Positions 21,070 to 30,853 of a stretch of DNA of 64,000 bases are shown in pieces (positions within the stretch are counted from its first letter, which is position 1; each line of letters begins with the position of its first letter). Both the position numbers and the translations under genes were made by a program. Source of the DNA: Saitoella complicata NRRL Y-17804 (lineage: Eukaryota; Ascomycota; Saitoellomycetes; Saitoellales; Saitoellaceae). The notes under the pieces were generated by a model. It was not told the origin of the DNA. It saw only the letters and a program-made list of their open reading frames with translations, and searched no databases. The DNA lies in contig NW_017566995.1 in assembly GCF_001661265.1 (NCBI RefSeq), positions 186,001-250,000 on the forward strand, written 5' to 3'.

Positions 21070-21591
21070 GTGTAGGTTTATTTATTGGGAAGGCGTGAGT
21101 TGAGGTACGATATGGTATGATAATGGAAATGTAAAACGCGGACGTGGGTGGGTGCGTGGGGAAGCGTACGTGGGAGCATACGTATGAGTGCTTTCGAGTC
21201 ATCGGGGATACGTTTTGTCTCTTTTTCAGTTTGGTATTGCTCTCCAATCTTTCGATCAGATGCGTTCCTGTATATACCATAATCAGAGTTCGTTCTCTTG
21301 ACATTTTGAATTGCCATTGCCGATGCGTACAAATCACCATCATGAACTGCCAATATACGTGCACGCGTGGCCTTCATCATCTTGATACGAACTCTGATTT
21401 TGTTATGGACCCGGTAATCCGCAGCATAGGCGTTTCCTCCGGTAGGAGCGGACTGTGAGACGGATGGCATAGCCAAGTTGACAAGGTTTAGGTGTGCTTG
21501 TTGCAATTGGAAGATATTCTGATATTACTGTTCTCTTCCTAGATCTTTGGTATATGTAATCCTACAACACTGTGTACTCTTGTCGACTCAT
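21070..21591. other. Convergent intergenic region
   Basis: About 520 bases between the TOM70 stop and the stop of the old yellow enzyme, so two 3' ends face each other. No gene or repeat is seen. Confidence 0.5.
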
Positions 21592-22740
21592 TTAAAGCTT
21601 CGCCTCGTAATCAGAGTAACCCTTCTCAGGGTGTCCCTCAGGGAACCCATACCACAAAGGAACATCCTTCTCGGGATTACCCTGCTCAGTAAACTCCACT
21701 CCCTGCTCAACCCTCTTCGCGAAATCCGGGTTGGTAATCATATACCGTCCAAACACCACCGCATCCGCCTTCCCCTCCTGAATATGCTGTTCGGCCTCTT
21801 CGGGCGAATAATCATAGTTTGCGAAGAACTTCGGGCCCGTGACGAGGTGACGGAACTCCTTGAAGATATCGAGTTCTTTCTGGGAGCGGGGGACGCCGCC
21901 GTACATTGGGTCACCGAAACCGGGACGCATAGTTTGGATGTATGCGATGTTGATTTCGTTTAATTTAGTGTAGAAGGGGACGTAAGTAGCACGGAGTTCC
22001 TCCATGGTGTGCTCCCCGACGTCGTTGTAGCCACCGGCTGGGGAGAGCTTGATACCGACTTGTTTCTTGTTGAAGTGCTTGAAGATCTCATCCAAGATCT
22101 CGAGGGGGAAACGCATACGGTTCTCGATTGAACCGCCGTATTTGTCGGTACGCTGGTTAGAGACGGTTTCAAGGAACTGGTTGGGGAGGTATCCGTTCGC
22201 GCAGTGAAGTTCGACACCGTCGAAGCCGGCTTCTTTTGCGTTCTTGGCGGCTTGGGAGTATTCCATGACGATGTCGTGAGGGTTCTCGACGGCGTGGGGT
22301 GTCACGTATTCGGCGTTGTTGAGCTGACGGAACTTTCCTCCTCTGGCGGCGATGGCAGAGGGACCGGGGACGGGTTTGCCGGTTGCCTTTTGGATGGGCA
22401 TGTCGGGGTGAGCGACACGGCCGACGTGCCAGAGTTGCAGGAAGATGGTTCCGCCGGCCTTGTGGACGGAGTCGACGACCTTCTTCCACGCCGCGGTCTG
22501 CTCCTCGGTGTAGATACCCGGAGCATTGGGCCACTCGGTACCCTGGGGAGCGACCAAGGTTCCTTCGGTCAAGATCAGACCGGTTCCACCTTTGGCACGC
22601 TGGGTGTAGTAGTCAATGTTGACCTGCTGAGGGACGAGGTTTCTGTTACGGGTCAAAGAACCCATGATGATGCGGTTCTTCAAGGTCGGACCACCCTGGC
22701 CGAGAGGGAGAGGAGAGAGGAGTTTCTGGAATTTGGTCAT
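21592..22740 (-). CDS. Old yellow enzyme family NADPH dehydrogenase
   Basis: This 382-residue single-exon flavoprotein starts MTKFQKLLSPLPLGQGGPTL. FMN-barrel landmarks are KNRIIMGSLTRNR, GTGLILTEGTLV, FLQLWHVGRVAH and, near residues 178-186, ELHCANGYLPNQFL, which carries the His-x-x-Asn-x-Tyr substrate-activating set. NQRTDKYGGSIENRMRF and VVFGRYMITNPD complete the family signature. Such enzymes reduce activated C=C bonds using NADPH; the physiological substrate is unknown. There is no targeting signal. It shares a 415-base promoter with the aldehyde dehydrogenase on the other strand. Confidence 0.9.
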   Translation of the reverse strand: MTKFQKLLSPLPLGQGGPTLKNRIIMGSLTRNRNLVPQQVNIDYYTQRAKGGTGLILTEGTLVAPQGTEWPNAPGIYTEEQTAAWKKVVDSVHKAGGTIFLQLWHVGRVAHPDMPIQKATGKPVPGPSAIAARGGKFRQLNNAEYVTPHAVENPHDIVMEYSQAAKNAKEAGFDGVELHCANGYLPNQFLETVSNQRTDKYGGSIENRMRFPLEILDEIFKHFNKKQVGIKLSPAGGYNDVGEHTMEELRATYVPFYTKLNEINIAYIQTMRPGFGDPMYGGVPRSQKELDIFKEFRHLVTGPKFFANYDYSPEEAEQHIQEGKADAVVFGRYMITNPDFAKRVEQGVEFTEQGNPEKDVPLWYGFPEGHPEKGYSDYEAKL

Positions 22741-23156
22741 GATTGTGAATTGTTTTGTTTACCCTCCTTCGACGGGGATGTATGCGGGTATAAATAGGAG
22801 ATCTTTGTCGGCCTTAGTAATCCGTCGCCTTCGTGAAGTAACACCGCTTCCGCGATGACGTCGACGTCAACCGTGAACCCGTCCTGTGTAGGCAAGGTAA
22901 CTGTCAAGTAGAACTATCTATTCCTATTCTTCCGTGGACAGTGCCAAGAACGGCAGCCGGAGGACTCCCCGCAGGCTCTCCTGGGTGCGGGGTCTGAGTC
23001 GATCACCGAGGACGCCTTGGAGCATTTACACGGAACAACAACTTCAGCTGGACCAACTCCATTTTTGGCACGACGTTATAAGGAAGACAGAGAGCATACA
23101 CCTGTACCATTGTTGCAATTGTAACCGATAAGAACTTCTAGTCAACTTCTGCCACG
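22741..23156. promoter_or_regulatory. Bidirectional promoter, old yellow enzyme / aldehyde dehydrogenase
   Basis: This region holds a perfect 14-base palindrome, TGACGTCGACGTCA, at 22856-22869, made of two facing TGACGT half-sites as used by CRE/ATF-type bZIP factors. TATAAATA lies near 22789-22796. Both flanking genes encode detoxifying oxidoreductases, so shared stress control is plausible but inferred. Confidence 0.5.
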
Positions 23157-24812
23157 ATGGCGGCCGCATTGACCCACACCCCGGTCGAGGATATTCCCAC
23201 TATCGTCTCCGACCTCCATCAATCCTTCCACGGTCAAAAGTCCCAATCGATCAAATTCCGCATCCAGCAACTCCGCCAACTCTACTTCTTCGTTCACGAA
23301 AATCACGAGGCAATCGTCAAAGCCCTCAAAGCCGACCTCGCAAAACCCGAGTTCGAGACGTATCTAACGGAAATTGGGTTTGTTGAGGAGGATGTCTTGG
23401 GTGCGATTGCCGGCTTGGAGAGTGGGAGATGGCAGAAGGACAAGAAGGTGCCGGGGATCAAATTGGCGATGAAAGCTGCTGCGCCCTGGATTAAAAAGAC
23501 CCCAATGGGTGTTGTGTTGATCATCGGCGCCTGGAACTATCCGTTGCAGTTGGTGTTGTGTCCATTCGTCGGAGCACTTGCGGCGGGAAACTGTGTCGTC
23601 TTGAAGCCTTCCGAGTTGTCGCCACATACTGCTCAGCTGCTGGCGGAGTTATTCCCGAAGTACATGGATCAGAGCTGTTACCGCATCGTTAACGGCGCTA
23701 TACCGGAGACGACAAAGCTCTTGGACGAGAACTGGGACAAGATCATGTATACCGGTAACTCGAAGGTTGCGAGGATCATCGCTGCTGCAGCGGCGAAGAA
23801 TCTCACGCCGACGATCCTCGAATTAGGAGGCAAGAATCCGACCATTGTGACGAATACTGCGAATATTCCTCTTGCTGCCACGAGGATCGCGTGGGGCAAG
23901 TTTATGAACTGCGGCCAGACGTGTCTTGCCCCCGACTATGTCTTGGCAGAAAGCAAGCAGGTCGAGGACGAACTCGTGGCTGAGTTCAGAAAGTCGCTCG
24001 AGAAGTTCTATGGTGAAGACGATAAGATCGCGGAGATTGAGAATTACGGCAGGATCGTGAACGACGTTCATTGCAAGAGGATTGCGAAGGCCTTGCAGGA
24101 AAGTAAGGGCACCATCGCTTTTGGAGGACATGTGAAGATCGAGGAGCGTTTCATTGCACCAACAATTGTCACAGGCGTTACCCACGATGACACGCTGATG
24201 AGGTATGACATTTGTTAAGACGACGCGTCCAAGCCCTTACATGGTGCGTATAGTGATGAGATCTTCGGCCCTGTTCTCCCGATCGTCACTGTCAATTCGG
24301 TTGATGAAGCGGTGCAGTTCGTAAACAAGTATACCGATACTCCGCTGGCACTATACATCTTCAGTGATGACAAGAAGGAAGTCGACAAAGGTGAACCACG
24401 GTGTGCACGGTTTCTTTTCAATGACTGACAGCAGTTCACAGTCCTCTCCCAAACTCGCTCCGGCGGTGTTACAGTCAACGACACGATCCAACACGCGGCA
24501 ATTACAAACGTTCCCTTCGGCGGTGTCGGTGAATCCGGCATGGGCGCATACCGCGGACAAACCTCTTTCGATGCTTTCTCTCACGATCGCGTTATCGCGA
24601 AGACCCCGGGATGGATGGAGAAGATAATGGCGGTGAGGTATCCTCCGTACTTGCCATGGAAGTTCAAGGCTATCGCAGCTATGGCACCCAAGGCTTGGTT
24701 CAAGCCAGGCGATACTGTCAGAAAGCGTGGCAAGGTGAGTAAGTGGGTATTGTTTGCAGCTATCGGGTTGATCGCGGTTTGGGTCGGTAGGATTAGGGGG
24801 GTTGCTGCTTGA
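23157..24812 (+). CDS. Fatty aldehyde dehydrogenase, ALDH3 type, tail-anchored
   Basis: Three exons: 23157-24202, 24254-24390 and 24442-24812, total 517 residues. Introns are 51 nt each; phases close correctly, giving DEIFGPVLPIVTV across the first junction and KVLSQTRSGGVTVND across the second. ALDH motifs seen are IGAWNYPLQL, TGNSKVARII, ELGGKNPTIV, the catalytic FMNCGQTCLAPDY (Cys near residue 257) and PFGGVGESGMGAY. A C-terminal hydrophobic segment (KWVLFAAIGLIAVWVG) ends the protein, as in microsomal or mitochondrial outer-membrane fatty aldehyde dehydrogenases such as Hfd1 and human ALDH3A2. It probably oxidises long-chain aldehydes from sphingolipid or alkane breakdown. Confidence 0.88.
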
Positions 24813-25015
24813 GCCCCCGTCGCCATGCTCTTTGTGGTTATGAACTGTACCATTCGTTGGTCTAGTACATATGGTGAATCAACGATATGTTGTATCTCAG
24901 CAAGCAATATATTTTGGGTATTCCAATGCAATCCCTGTAGTGTTATGTGCGAAAGCCAATGTACGCCGTAATAGCCAAACCCAAAAACGCCAATCCAACA
25001 GTTAACGCTTCCAAC

Positions 25016-26707
25016 TCACCGAGCCTCCGTATCCGAACGCGATGACCGTGGAGGGACATCTTTCGAACTCGACCGGGAGGGACTGCCGCCGGAGGTCGTG
25101 GGCTTGTTGGCCTTCTTGGTCAACAAGCTGTTGAAGAAGTTCTGCAGTACCTCAGTCTGTGCTTTGCCTCCGTCTATACCATCAAGAGTGACATCGCTCG
25201 ATGATGGTTTGATGCTCTTCCTGTCCTTCAGACGGCGCAGCCTCTCATCCACATCGTCGGCATCGACTTGGATTCCGCCAACGTTGAATGACACAGGTCC
25301 CAGTGCAGAGTTGGTGTACGAAAAGTTTGATGACGCAGACATTTGCGAAGCAGATGACGGCGCTTCCTTGCTTTCGGAGGCCTTCTTCTCCAGGATCTTG
25401 AGTTGTTCTGTCAGGAAGTCCTGCTCAGCTGCACAATGCGTTATGCTATCTGATGCACCGAGAGCCAGCACAGCTGAAGATGCCTGCTTAGGGTCTTTGA
25501 TGACATCTTCGTAGACTTCGATTGCGCTAGCTTCCGTGTCATTACTGTCCTCCTTGAGGTCTACAGCCCATCCGGCGTGGACGCCTTCGACATCAAACCC
25601 CTCTCGGAGGACACGGATCTTGCCCCACGAGTCCCATCCGAAAGGGATAATTACGGCATCTCTTGCAATGACGTTCGCCTTGGGTGTTGGTGCAGCAGTT
25701 GGAAGAGAGAATGCTGATTGGATGGCATTGAATAATGCTGAAGTCGTCTCCGTTAAGAAAGGAGTGGTATAATGCAAACCGGCGCCGTGTTTCAGTAAGA
25801 CAGTGCGTAAATATTGTTGGATGAAGTCGAACTGCTCGTCCTTAAAGTTCGCTTCCCGTGCAATACTTTCGGTTTTGTCGGCGTTATGACAGACGACCAT
25901 CAAAGGAAGACCCAATGGATCATCAAATTGACCGGATGATAGTGGTAGAGAGACATCACTGACCGCCGCCTCGCTAGTTGCTGTTGCCGTTGCATTCTCG
26001 GTATAGTTTCGTATACGCATTTCCCAGTCCTCCATTAGCTTATCCATGGCCTCCTCAGCCAGGGCATCCGACTCTCGGATTCTGCTCGTCACTCGTTTCA
26101 ACGTCCGCACCCACTTACGGATCTCCGACAGCCATGTCCACGGAGTTGCCCAGTCCAGTAAAATGAGAAGTAGGTTGTCGGGTATCGGCGAAGCTGCGAC
26201 CGCTTGAGCAAGGATAGGTTCGTAAGATGGCGCAGGTGCGGGAAGCGTGTAGAGACCGAGGCGTGTCAAGATGTCTGAGAAACAAGAGGATCAGGAGAGG
26301 TAGGGTGAACTATGCGCCAGAAGACATACCTTCATGCTCAGCTTCTTCAATATCCAAATATGTATAGCCCAATGCTAGTTCAGTCGTCAATGGCGCCTGT
26401 GTATGCTTCCGTTGCCGCGCACGCTTCTTCTCGGCTCCCTGAACTCTCATTAACGACTCCACGAATTCTTGAGCGCCAGTTGCACCACCACCTAGGTAAG
26501 ATCAGTATTGAGAACAGTTAAGAAATACTTTCAGTTCTTACCCAAAATGAAGACGTTCTTCAATGGAATGGCCTTCGTTGCCGACACAGAGCTGAGCATA
26601 GTAGACCAAATTTCCTCCTTCGCATCGGGCCGTAACGCGGCAGTCGTGTCCCGCGACACCGTGGACCCGGCCGTAGATGGCCGGGCTTGCACAACAGCAT
26701 CCGGCAT
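25016..26707 (-). CDS. Cytoplasmic dynein light intermediate chain
   Basis: Three exons (26707-26542, 26491-26330, 26274-25016) give 528 residues. Introns are 50 nt (GTAAGA...CCTAG) and 55 nt (GTATGT...CTCAG). The N-terminal Ras-like fold begins EIWSTMLSSVS, then KNVFILGGGATGAQEFVESL; the P-loop is degenerate, as in fungal LICs. LALGYTYLDIE and LLLILLDWATPWTWL continue the fold. PLMVVCHNADK lies where small GTPases have NKxD. The C-terminal half is Ser-rich with a short heptad stretch. LIC joins the dynein heavy chain to cargo adaptors. A transposon end lies only 97 bases upstream of the start codon. Confidence 0.88.
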
Positions 26708-26840
26708 TGGTATAATTGATTTGAATTTATGTTCAAAGTTGTACTTGGATGTTGCTACGCGCTTAGAGCAATCACACGAGGCTGCAAGGCACGCTGTCGT
26801 ATACTGCTGTGTGCAGAATTCTTGACGCGCATTTTCGCAC

Positions 26841-27866
26841 ATGCGCGAGACCCCTGTAATTGTAAGAGTAAACGCCTTTAAACAACTGGAAAAAAGGTTT
26901 AAGAAACTCAGTAAGGGCTCAAAATGCTTGGCGAATATATGTCCCGAGGTCGACCGCCACAACGAAATCAACCAATATGCTTCTGGGAAGGATGTCTATG
27001 ATATTGCGACCAGCATCGAGAGGTCTCGTCGCACAGTTTACCGCATTGTGAAGAGATTCGAGGAGACAGTGCTTACTGAGCGTGAGGGCAACTCAACCTG
27101 CGGGCGCAAACCAGCTATTGACGAGTTCCTGAGCTCAGTAAGAAGACTAGTGCTGCTTACGGGTACCACCAAGGGCATCACTAAATGACCGCAGCAAATT
27201 AATTGCTTGTACGGCAAAAGCCCTACCCTCTATCAAGACGACTGTGCTGAGTTTCTCAACGATCAAGTCGCTACATCTCTATCGTGCTACCATGTCACCC
27301 ACTACCTGCAAAAGATTGGCTAAACCCATAAGGTCTTAACCTTACGGGTAGTCCAGCGCAACCCCATCTTACGCGCAAAACATGTCATTGAAACGACTGA
27401 CTACACTCAAGAGCAGGTGATATTTCTCGACAAATCAGCCGTGGATGAGCGGACGGGTTGACGAAAATTTGGATACTCACCGACCGGCTCCCGCGCCATC
27501 CAGGAGAGGGTCTTTGGATGTTCGACACGTGGGAGTGTGCTGCCGGCATTCAACAGTGTCATTGTGCTTGATAATTGTCGAATTCATCATGATCCAAGGG
27601 TTGCTGAACTCTTAGTGAATCAACATGGGTACTGTATAGTTTTCTTACCACCATACTCACCCAACCTTAACCCAGTGGAGCTCTGTTTCAGCATGATGAA
27701 GGCCAGGATAAAGCGCAATAACAACAATCCTAACGCCCGTCTCAACCCTCCCTCTTTTATTCAGAAAGCGATTGTCTATATCAACTCAGATCTGGAAAAA
27801 AAACTGCAGTTTGTATACGGGCTGTGGTTATGCGCTGACCAGCCTGGATTTGCGCCACTATGTTGA
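26841..27866 (+). pseudogene. Decayed Tc1/mariner-type transposase
   Basis: The N-terminal part (26841-27188) has a helix-turn-helix (DVYDIATSIERSRRTVYRIV) followed by GRKPAIDE, as in Tc1-like transposases. The middle, in the same general direction, shows EQVIFLDKSAVDERTG, the first catalytic Asp region, and is interrupted by at least two in-frame stops. The last part (27537-27866) has VIVLDNCRIHHD and FLPPYSPNLNPVELCF, the second Asp and the Glu with 35 residues between them. About 40 codons normally present between the first and second Asp blocks look deleted (VLPA runs straight into FNSVIVLDN). It is not functional as it stands. Confidence 0.85.
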
Positions 27867-28150
27867 TAACAACCGCCAAATGGCTGCTCGAGAGGCTGAG
27901 CGGGTGTAGCTGTCATTCATTAGTTAGTCTCAGTATTTTCATGAATCGAAGGAGGTATTTCGCTCATTGTTCACGTACTTACCGTTCTCACGGGTCTTTT
28001 CCTTAACAAAATGGCTGGGAACTGCCCCACCTGTGTGGCATGCAAGTGTAGCTTACTAACCTACACTCCTCTGAGACAAGAAGTATGCACACTAAGCCCT
28101 GCTTTGGTGCGCTTGTCAAGCATATTGCACAGCTGATACCTGTGTTAACG

Positions 28151-28214
28151 TGCAGAATGCTTGGCAAAATGTCATTCCCTGCGTTAGGATGCAGAATGCT
28201 TGGCAATGTCATTT
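28151..28214. repeat. 39-bp direct repeat, two copies
   Basis: TGCAGAATGCTTGGCAAAAT at 28151 recurs at 28190 as TGCAGAATGCTTGGCAAT, each followed by GTCATT. The period is 39 bases and it lies inside the composite transposon. Confidence 0.8.
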
Positions 28215-28299
28215 CGTGCTCGACGGAGTACGTGCGAGTTTTGTGAGCTTATTGCAAAAGAATTAAGCATTGTGGATTGAAAAGCAGTACAGTACGGTA

Positions 28300-30344
28300 C
28301 GAGAAAGATAACTATCATGCAGAGCTTTCATCAAAATCCTGGCTCTCGTAGACCTCGAAGGGTGTCTCCTCGACGCCTAGGGGTCGAGGCCTGCCAAACC
28401 GGCCACCACTTGCGCATAATCCTCACCCATCCACGCTTCACAGGCGGTAGGCCATTGGGCTCGATGTTTTTGAGATCGTCGAGCACTACTCAATTGTCGA
28501 TAATTGCATCTTAAACCGTCTGACAATCGAAGTCAATGTAGTCTGGGACCTTGGTCTTGAAATAGGCTAGAAGCCCGTCCAAATCATCAGCAGCCGGCCC
28601 TTGAAGATGGCTCAAGCCTCTGAGCATTTGCGGGTCAATGGTCGTGGTTGTTGGGGTCGGGGTCGGAGTAGGCTGATTTGAGGGAGGTAACGGTAGATCG
28701 AATTGAGGCGCAGTCACCGGTGTAGGTAGTTGAGGGACACCGGACGAAGAGTGCCTGCTTTCAGGTGTTTCCAGTTGATCTGTCAACTTGAATGGTTCGA
28801 GCAACCTGTCAGGGACGGGCGTTGTGACTCCTGAAAGAATGACAACGCTCGTCCTAGCTGATTGAAACTGATACTCAAGTGCTGACACGAGTCGGGTTGA
28901 GTCTATCCAGTGAAGGGGACCGAGACCGAGATGACGTAACACTGATGTAGGGTGACGTAAGACTGAATGACATGATCATTGGTAAGATCAGGCCCAAAGC
29001 AAGACTGACATACAAGACATAACAAGGTGGTCGAGGGCGGTTTGTATGCGGAACTGAACAAGTGACGACTTGGTTGCAGGATACTTGAAGTGGCATAGAC
29101 GAACGAGACACCCAAGAGGTTAAGGAACCTACTTGAGCTGGAGAGGTAGTAAAGTCTTGGTTTTCTCAAAGACTCTTGTTGCTAACTAAAGAACTAAGTT
29201 GGGGGGAGAGAACTCCCCTTTATATAGTTGTTAGGCTACGCAGATGTGCGTAGCTCTAACCTACGCAGATAAGCGTAGTCCTAACTCATGCAAAAAGGCG
29301 TAAGCCGTGCTGGTGCACCACTATAAGGCCATCAAGCCACAGCGCATCAGACCAGAAGTACGTAAGACTAAAACATTAGCTAAGACGTAAACATAAGACG
29401 TAATCATAGGACATATACATGAAAGTGCATAGATGTTGCATGATCACAATAAGAGTGTGGGAAACCGGAGGTCTTGAAGCCATTCATGGCACAACCCAGC
29501 AAAAAGGGGATCATGGATGGGTGGATCCTCGATGATAACTCCAGGTTCTTTCGCCACCAAGTACTTAGACCATAGATTGAGGAGATCATTGGTAATGTAT
29601 TGATGTTGACCAGAAAAGAGATGAACATAGCAGTACTGCTGGTGGTGCTTGGCGCATTTGTGCTTAGCCTGCAGGGTCTGAACAGCAAGGATCCTTTTGT
29701 CGCATTGAGGATCATTCGCAAGTTCATTCGAGCCTTGGGCTGAGTCTGAGAGGCGTGCACGGGGGTTTGCTGGTTGAACTCGGGTTGAGAAGCAGCCCTT
29801 ATAGGGTCGCACTGTGTATCGATTGGGTTGAAAGCTGACCATTTGACCTTGGGTGTATTGCGCTCAACGTGGACGGCATCAATGAAGGCTTCCCAGTCGT
29901 CCTCCCTTTGTAGTCTACACCATGGTGCATCCCGGCTCCTCCCGCGGCAGACTTTCCAGTTGATGTTGGGCTTCAGAGAGTATTTCTTGACGCCTTCAAC
30001 GACCATATGATCATGACAGAGCTCCTCCAGGGTGAGATCGATCAAAAGCTGTTCTTGGTTGGCCCAAGACCTGACCGCATTGACCGTCCAGGGTGCTTGG
30101 GGGTACTTGTGGTTCATTTCCCTAGCGACGAGAATGACGACTTGGAAGTTGTCAAAGCTGCTGATAGTACGAACCAGTGCGTCTGCGTCCTGTCTTTAGC
30201 CTTTTTCCCCTCCGGACTGTATTGTAGGTGGTGGTGGAGCTGCATCCTCGAGGAGATGGGAGAGCGATTTGGGGGTACGAGTCGATGCGCTGCGCTGCGC
30301 TTATGGGAAGCCTTAGCAGCTCCTTTCAGTATCCTAGGGGGCAT
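28300..30344 (-). pseudogene. Broken element-borne gene, uncharacterised fungal family
   Basis: A minus-strand coding signal starts at ATG 30344 (MPPRILKGAAKASHKRSAAH), only 64 bases inside the right inverted repeat, and continues in pieces to about 28300. Recognisable stretches are ISSFDNFQVVILVAREMNHK, then QEQLLIDLTLEELCHDHMVV, then a Cys/His segment KHKCAKHHQQYCYVH followed by DLLNLWSKYLVAKEPG, and a Pro/Thr-rich part ending DDLDGLLAYFKTKVPDYIDF. The Cys-x3-His...Cys pattern with a following L-x-x-W-x motif resembles lineage-expanded proteins of unknown function in fungal genomes, recalled from memory. The frame is broken in several places and appears split by an inserted repeat around 28.9-29.4 kb. 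It may be transposon cargo or an insertion; no DDE signature is seen in it. Confidence 0.45.
28880..29412 (-). mobile_element. Candidate solo LTR (retrotransposon remnant)
   Basis: Read on the minus strand, this stretch has ACGTCTTA repeats, palindromic segments, a TATA-like CTATATAAAGGGG near 29215-29230 and a downstream hairpin (GGGGAGTTCTCTCCCC), the arrangement of an LTR promoter. It separates two parts of a minus-strand gene. No internal retrotransposon genes are seen, so it would be a solo LTR. Exact ends and target duplication were not resolved, and it could instead be a promoter or a non-LTR insertion. Confidence 0.3.
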
Positions 30345-30436
30345 TTTCAAGTTTTGGCAGCTTGTTTGGTGGGATGGTCGCGTCCTGGACGAAGACACCG
30401 TAAAATGATGCGCGTCAAGAATTTTGCATACAGCAG

Positions 30437-30853
30437 TACCAGGAAAAAATGGGGAGTCGACTGTAAGTTGTCAAACCTGCTGATAGTAAGCCTCAACGTT
30501 GATATATTTGATCAGAGACATAGTTGTCCTATCCTAAGCTAAATAGTCATCCTCCGCCTACATTGTCAAAGGCGACGAGGGTGAAGTGTGATCATTACCT
30601 GCCCTCAATCTCCAGAAAAAGCTGTTGATGCGTCCATCAACAACCCAAGAACACACCCTTGTGAGGCGCCGAACCAAAACTCCGTTTCCCTCGCGAAAAA
30701 TGTGTTGAAAATAAAGAAAATGTCCTGAAATAGGACCGCCAATCTATGATCAACATGGAAGGCGAAAGAAAATATGTGTATCACCCAAAATAACTCAATG
30801 CAACTTTCAACATCCTTCTTCGCTCGAATTTTTACTGTGCTATGTTAGTAAGA
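30437..30853. other. Intergenic region right of the transposon
   Basis: About 420 bases; it holds the 3' flank of the GPI-anchored protein gene. No gene is seen. Confidence 0.5.

Larger units (their letters stand above)
26804..30436. mobile_element. Composite DNA transposon with 29-bp TIRs and TA target duplication
   Basis: The left end (26804-26832) begins CTGCTGTGTGCAGAATT. The right end (30408-30436), read on the minus strand, begins CTGCTGTATGCAAAATT. The 29-base arms match except at two positions, both G/A transitions. Each end is flanked by TA (26802-26803 and 30437-30438), the target duplication of Tc1/mariner elements. The interior, about 3.6 kb, holds a decayed Tc1/mariner transposase on the plus strand, a 39-bp direct repeat, a broken minus-strand gene of unknown function starting just inside the right end, and a candidate solo LTR. 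At 3.6 kb it is longer than a usual mariner; the right half is either cargo or a nested insertion. Confidence 0.8.

Noticed and set aside
670-26707. ApsA cortical anchor and dynein light intermediate chain in the same window as a functional cluster
   Set aside because: They act in one process but are 18 kb apart with many unrelated genes between; linkage is most likely chance.
26531-26971. Longer N terminus for the dynein light intermediate chain starting at 26971
   Set aside because: It would run through the transposon end; ATG 26707 lies before it and gives a normal start.
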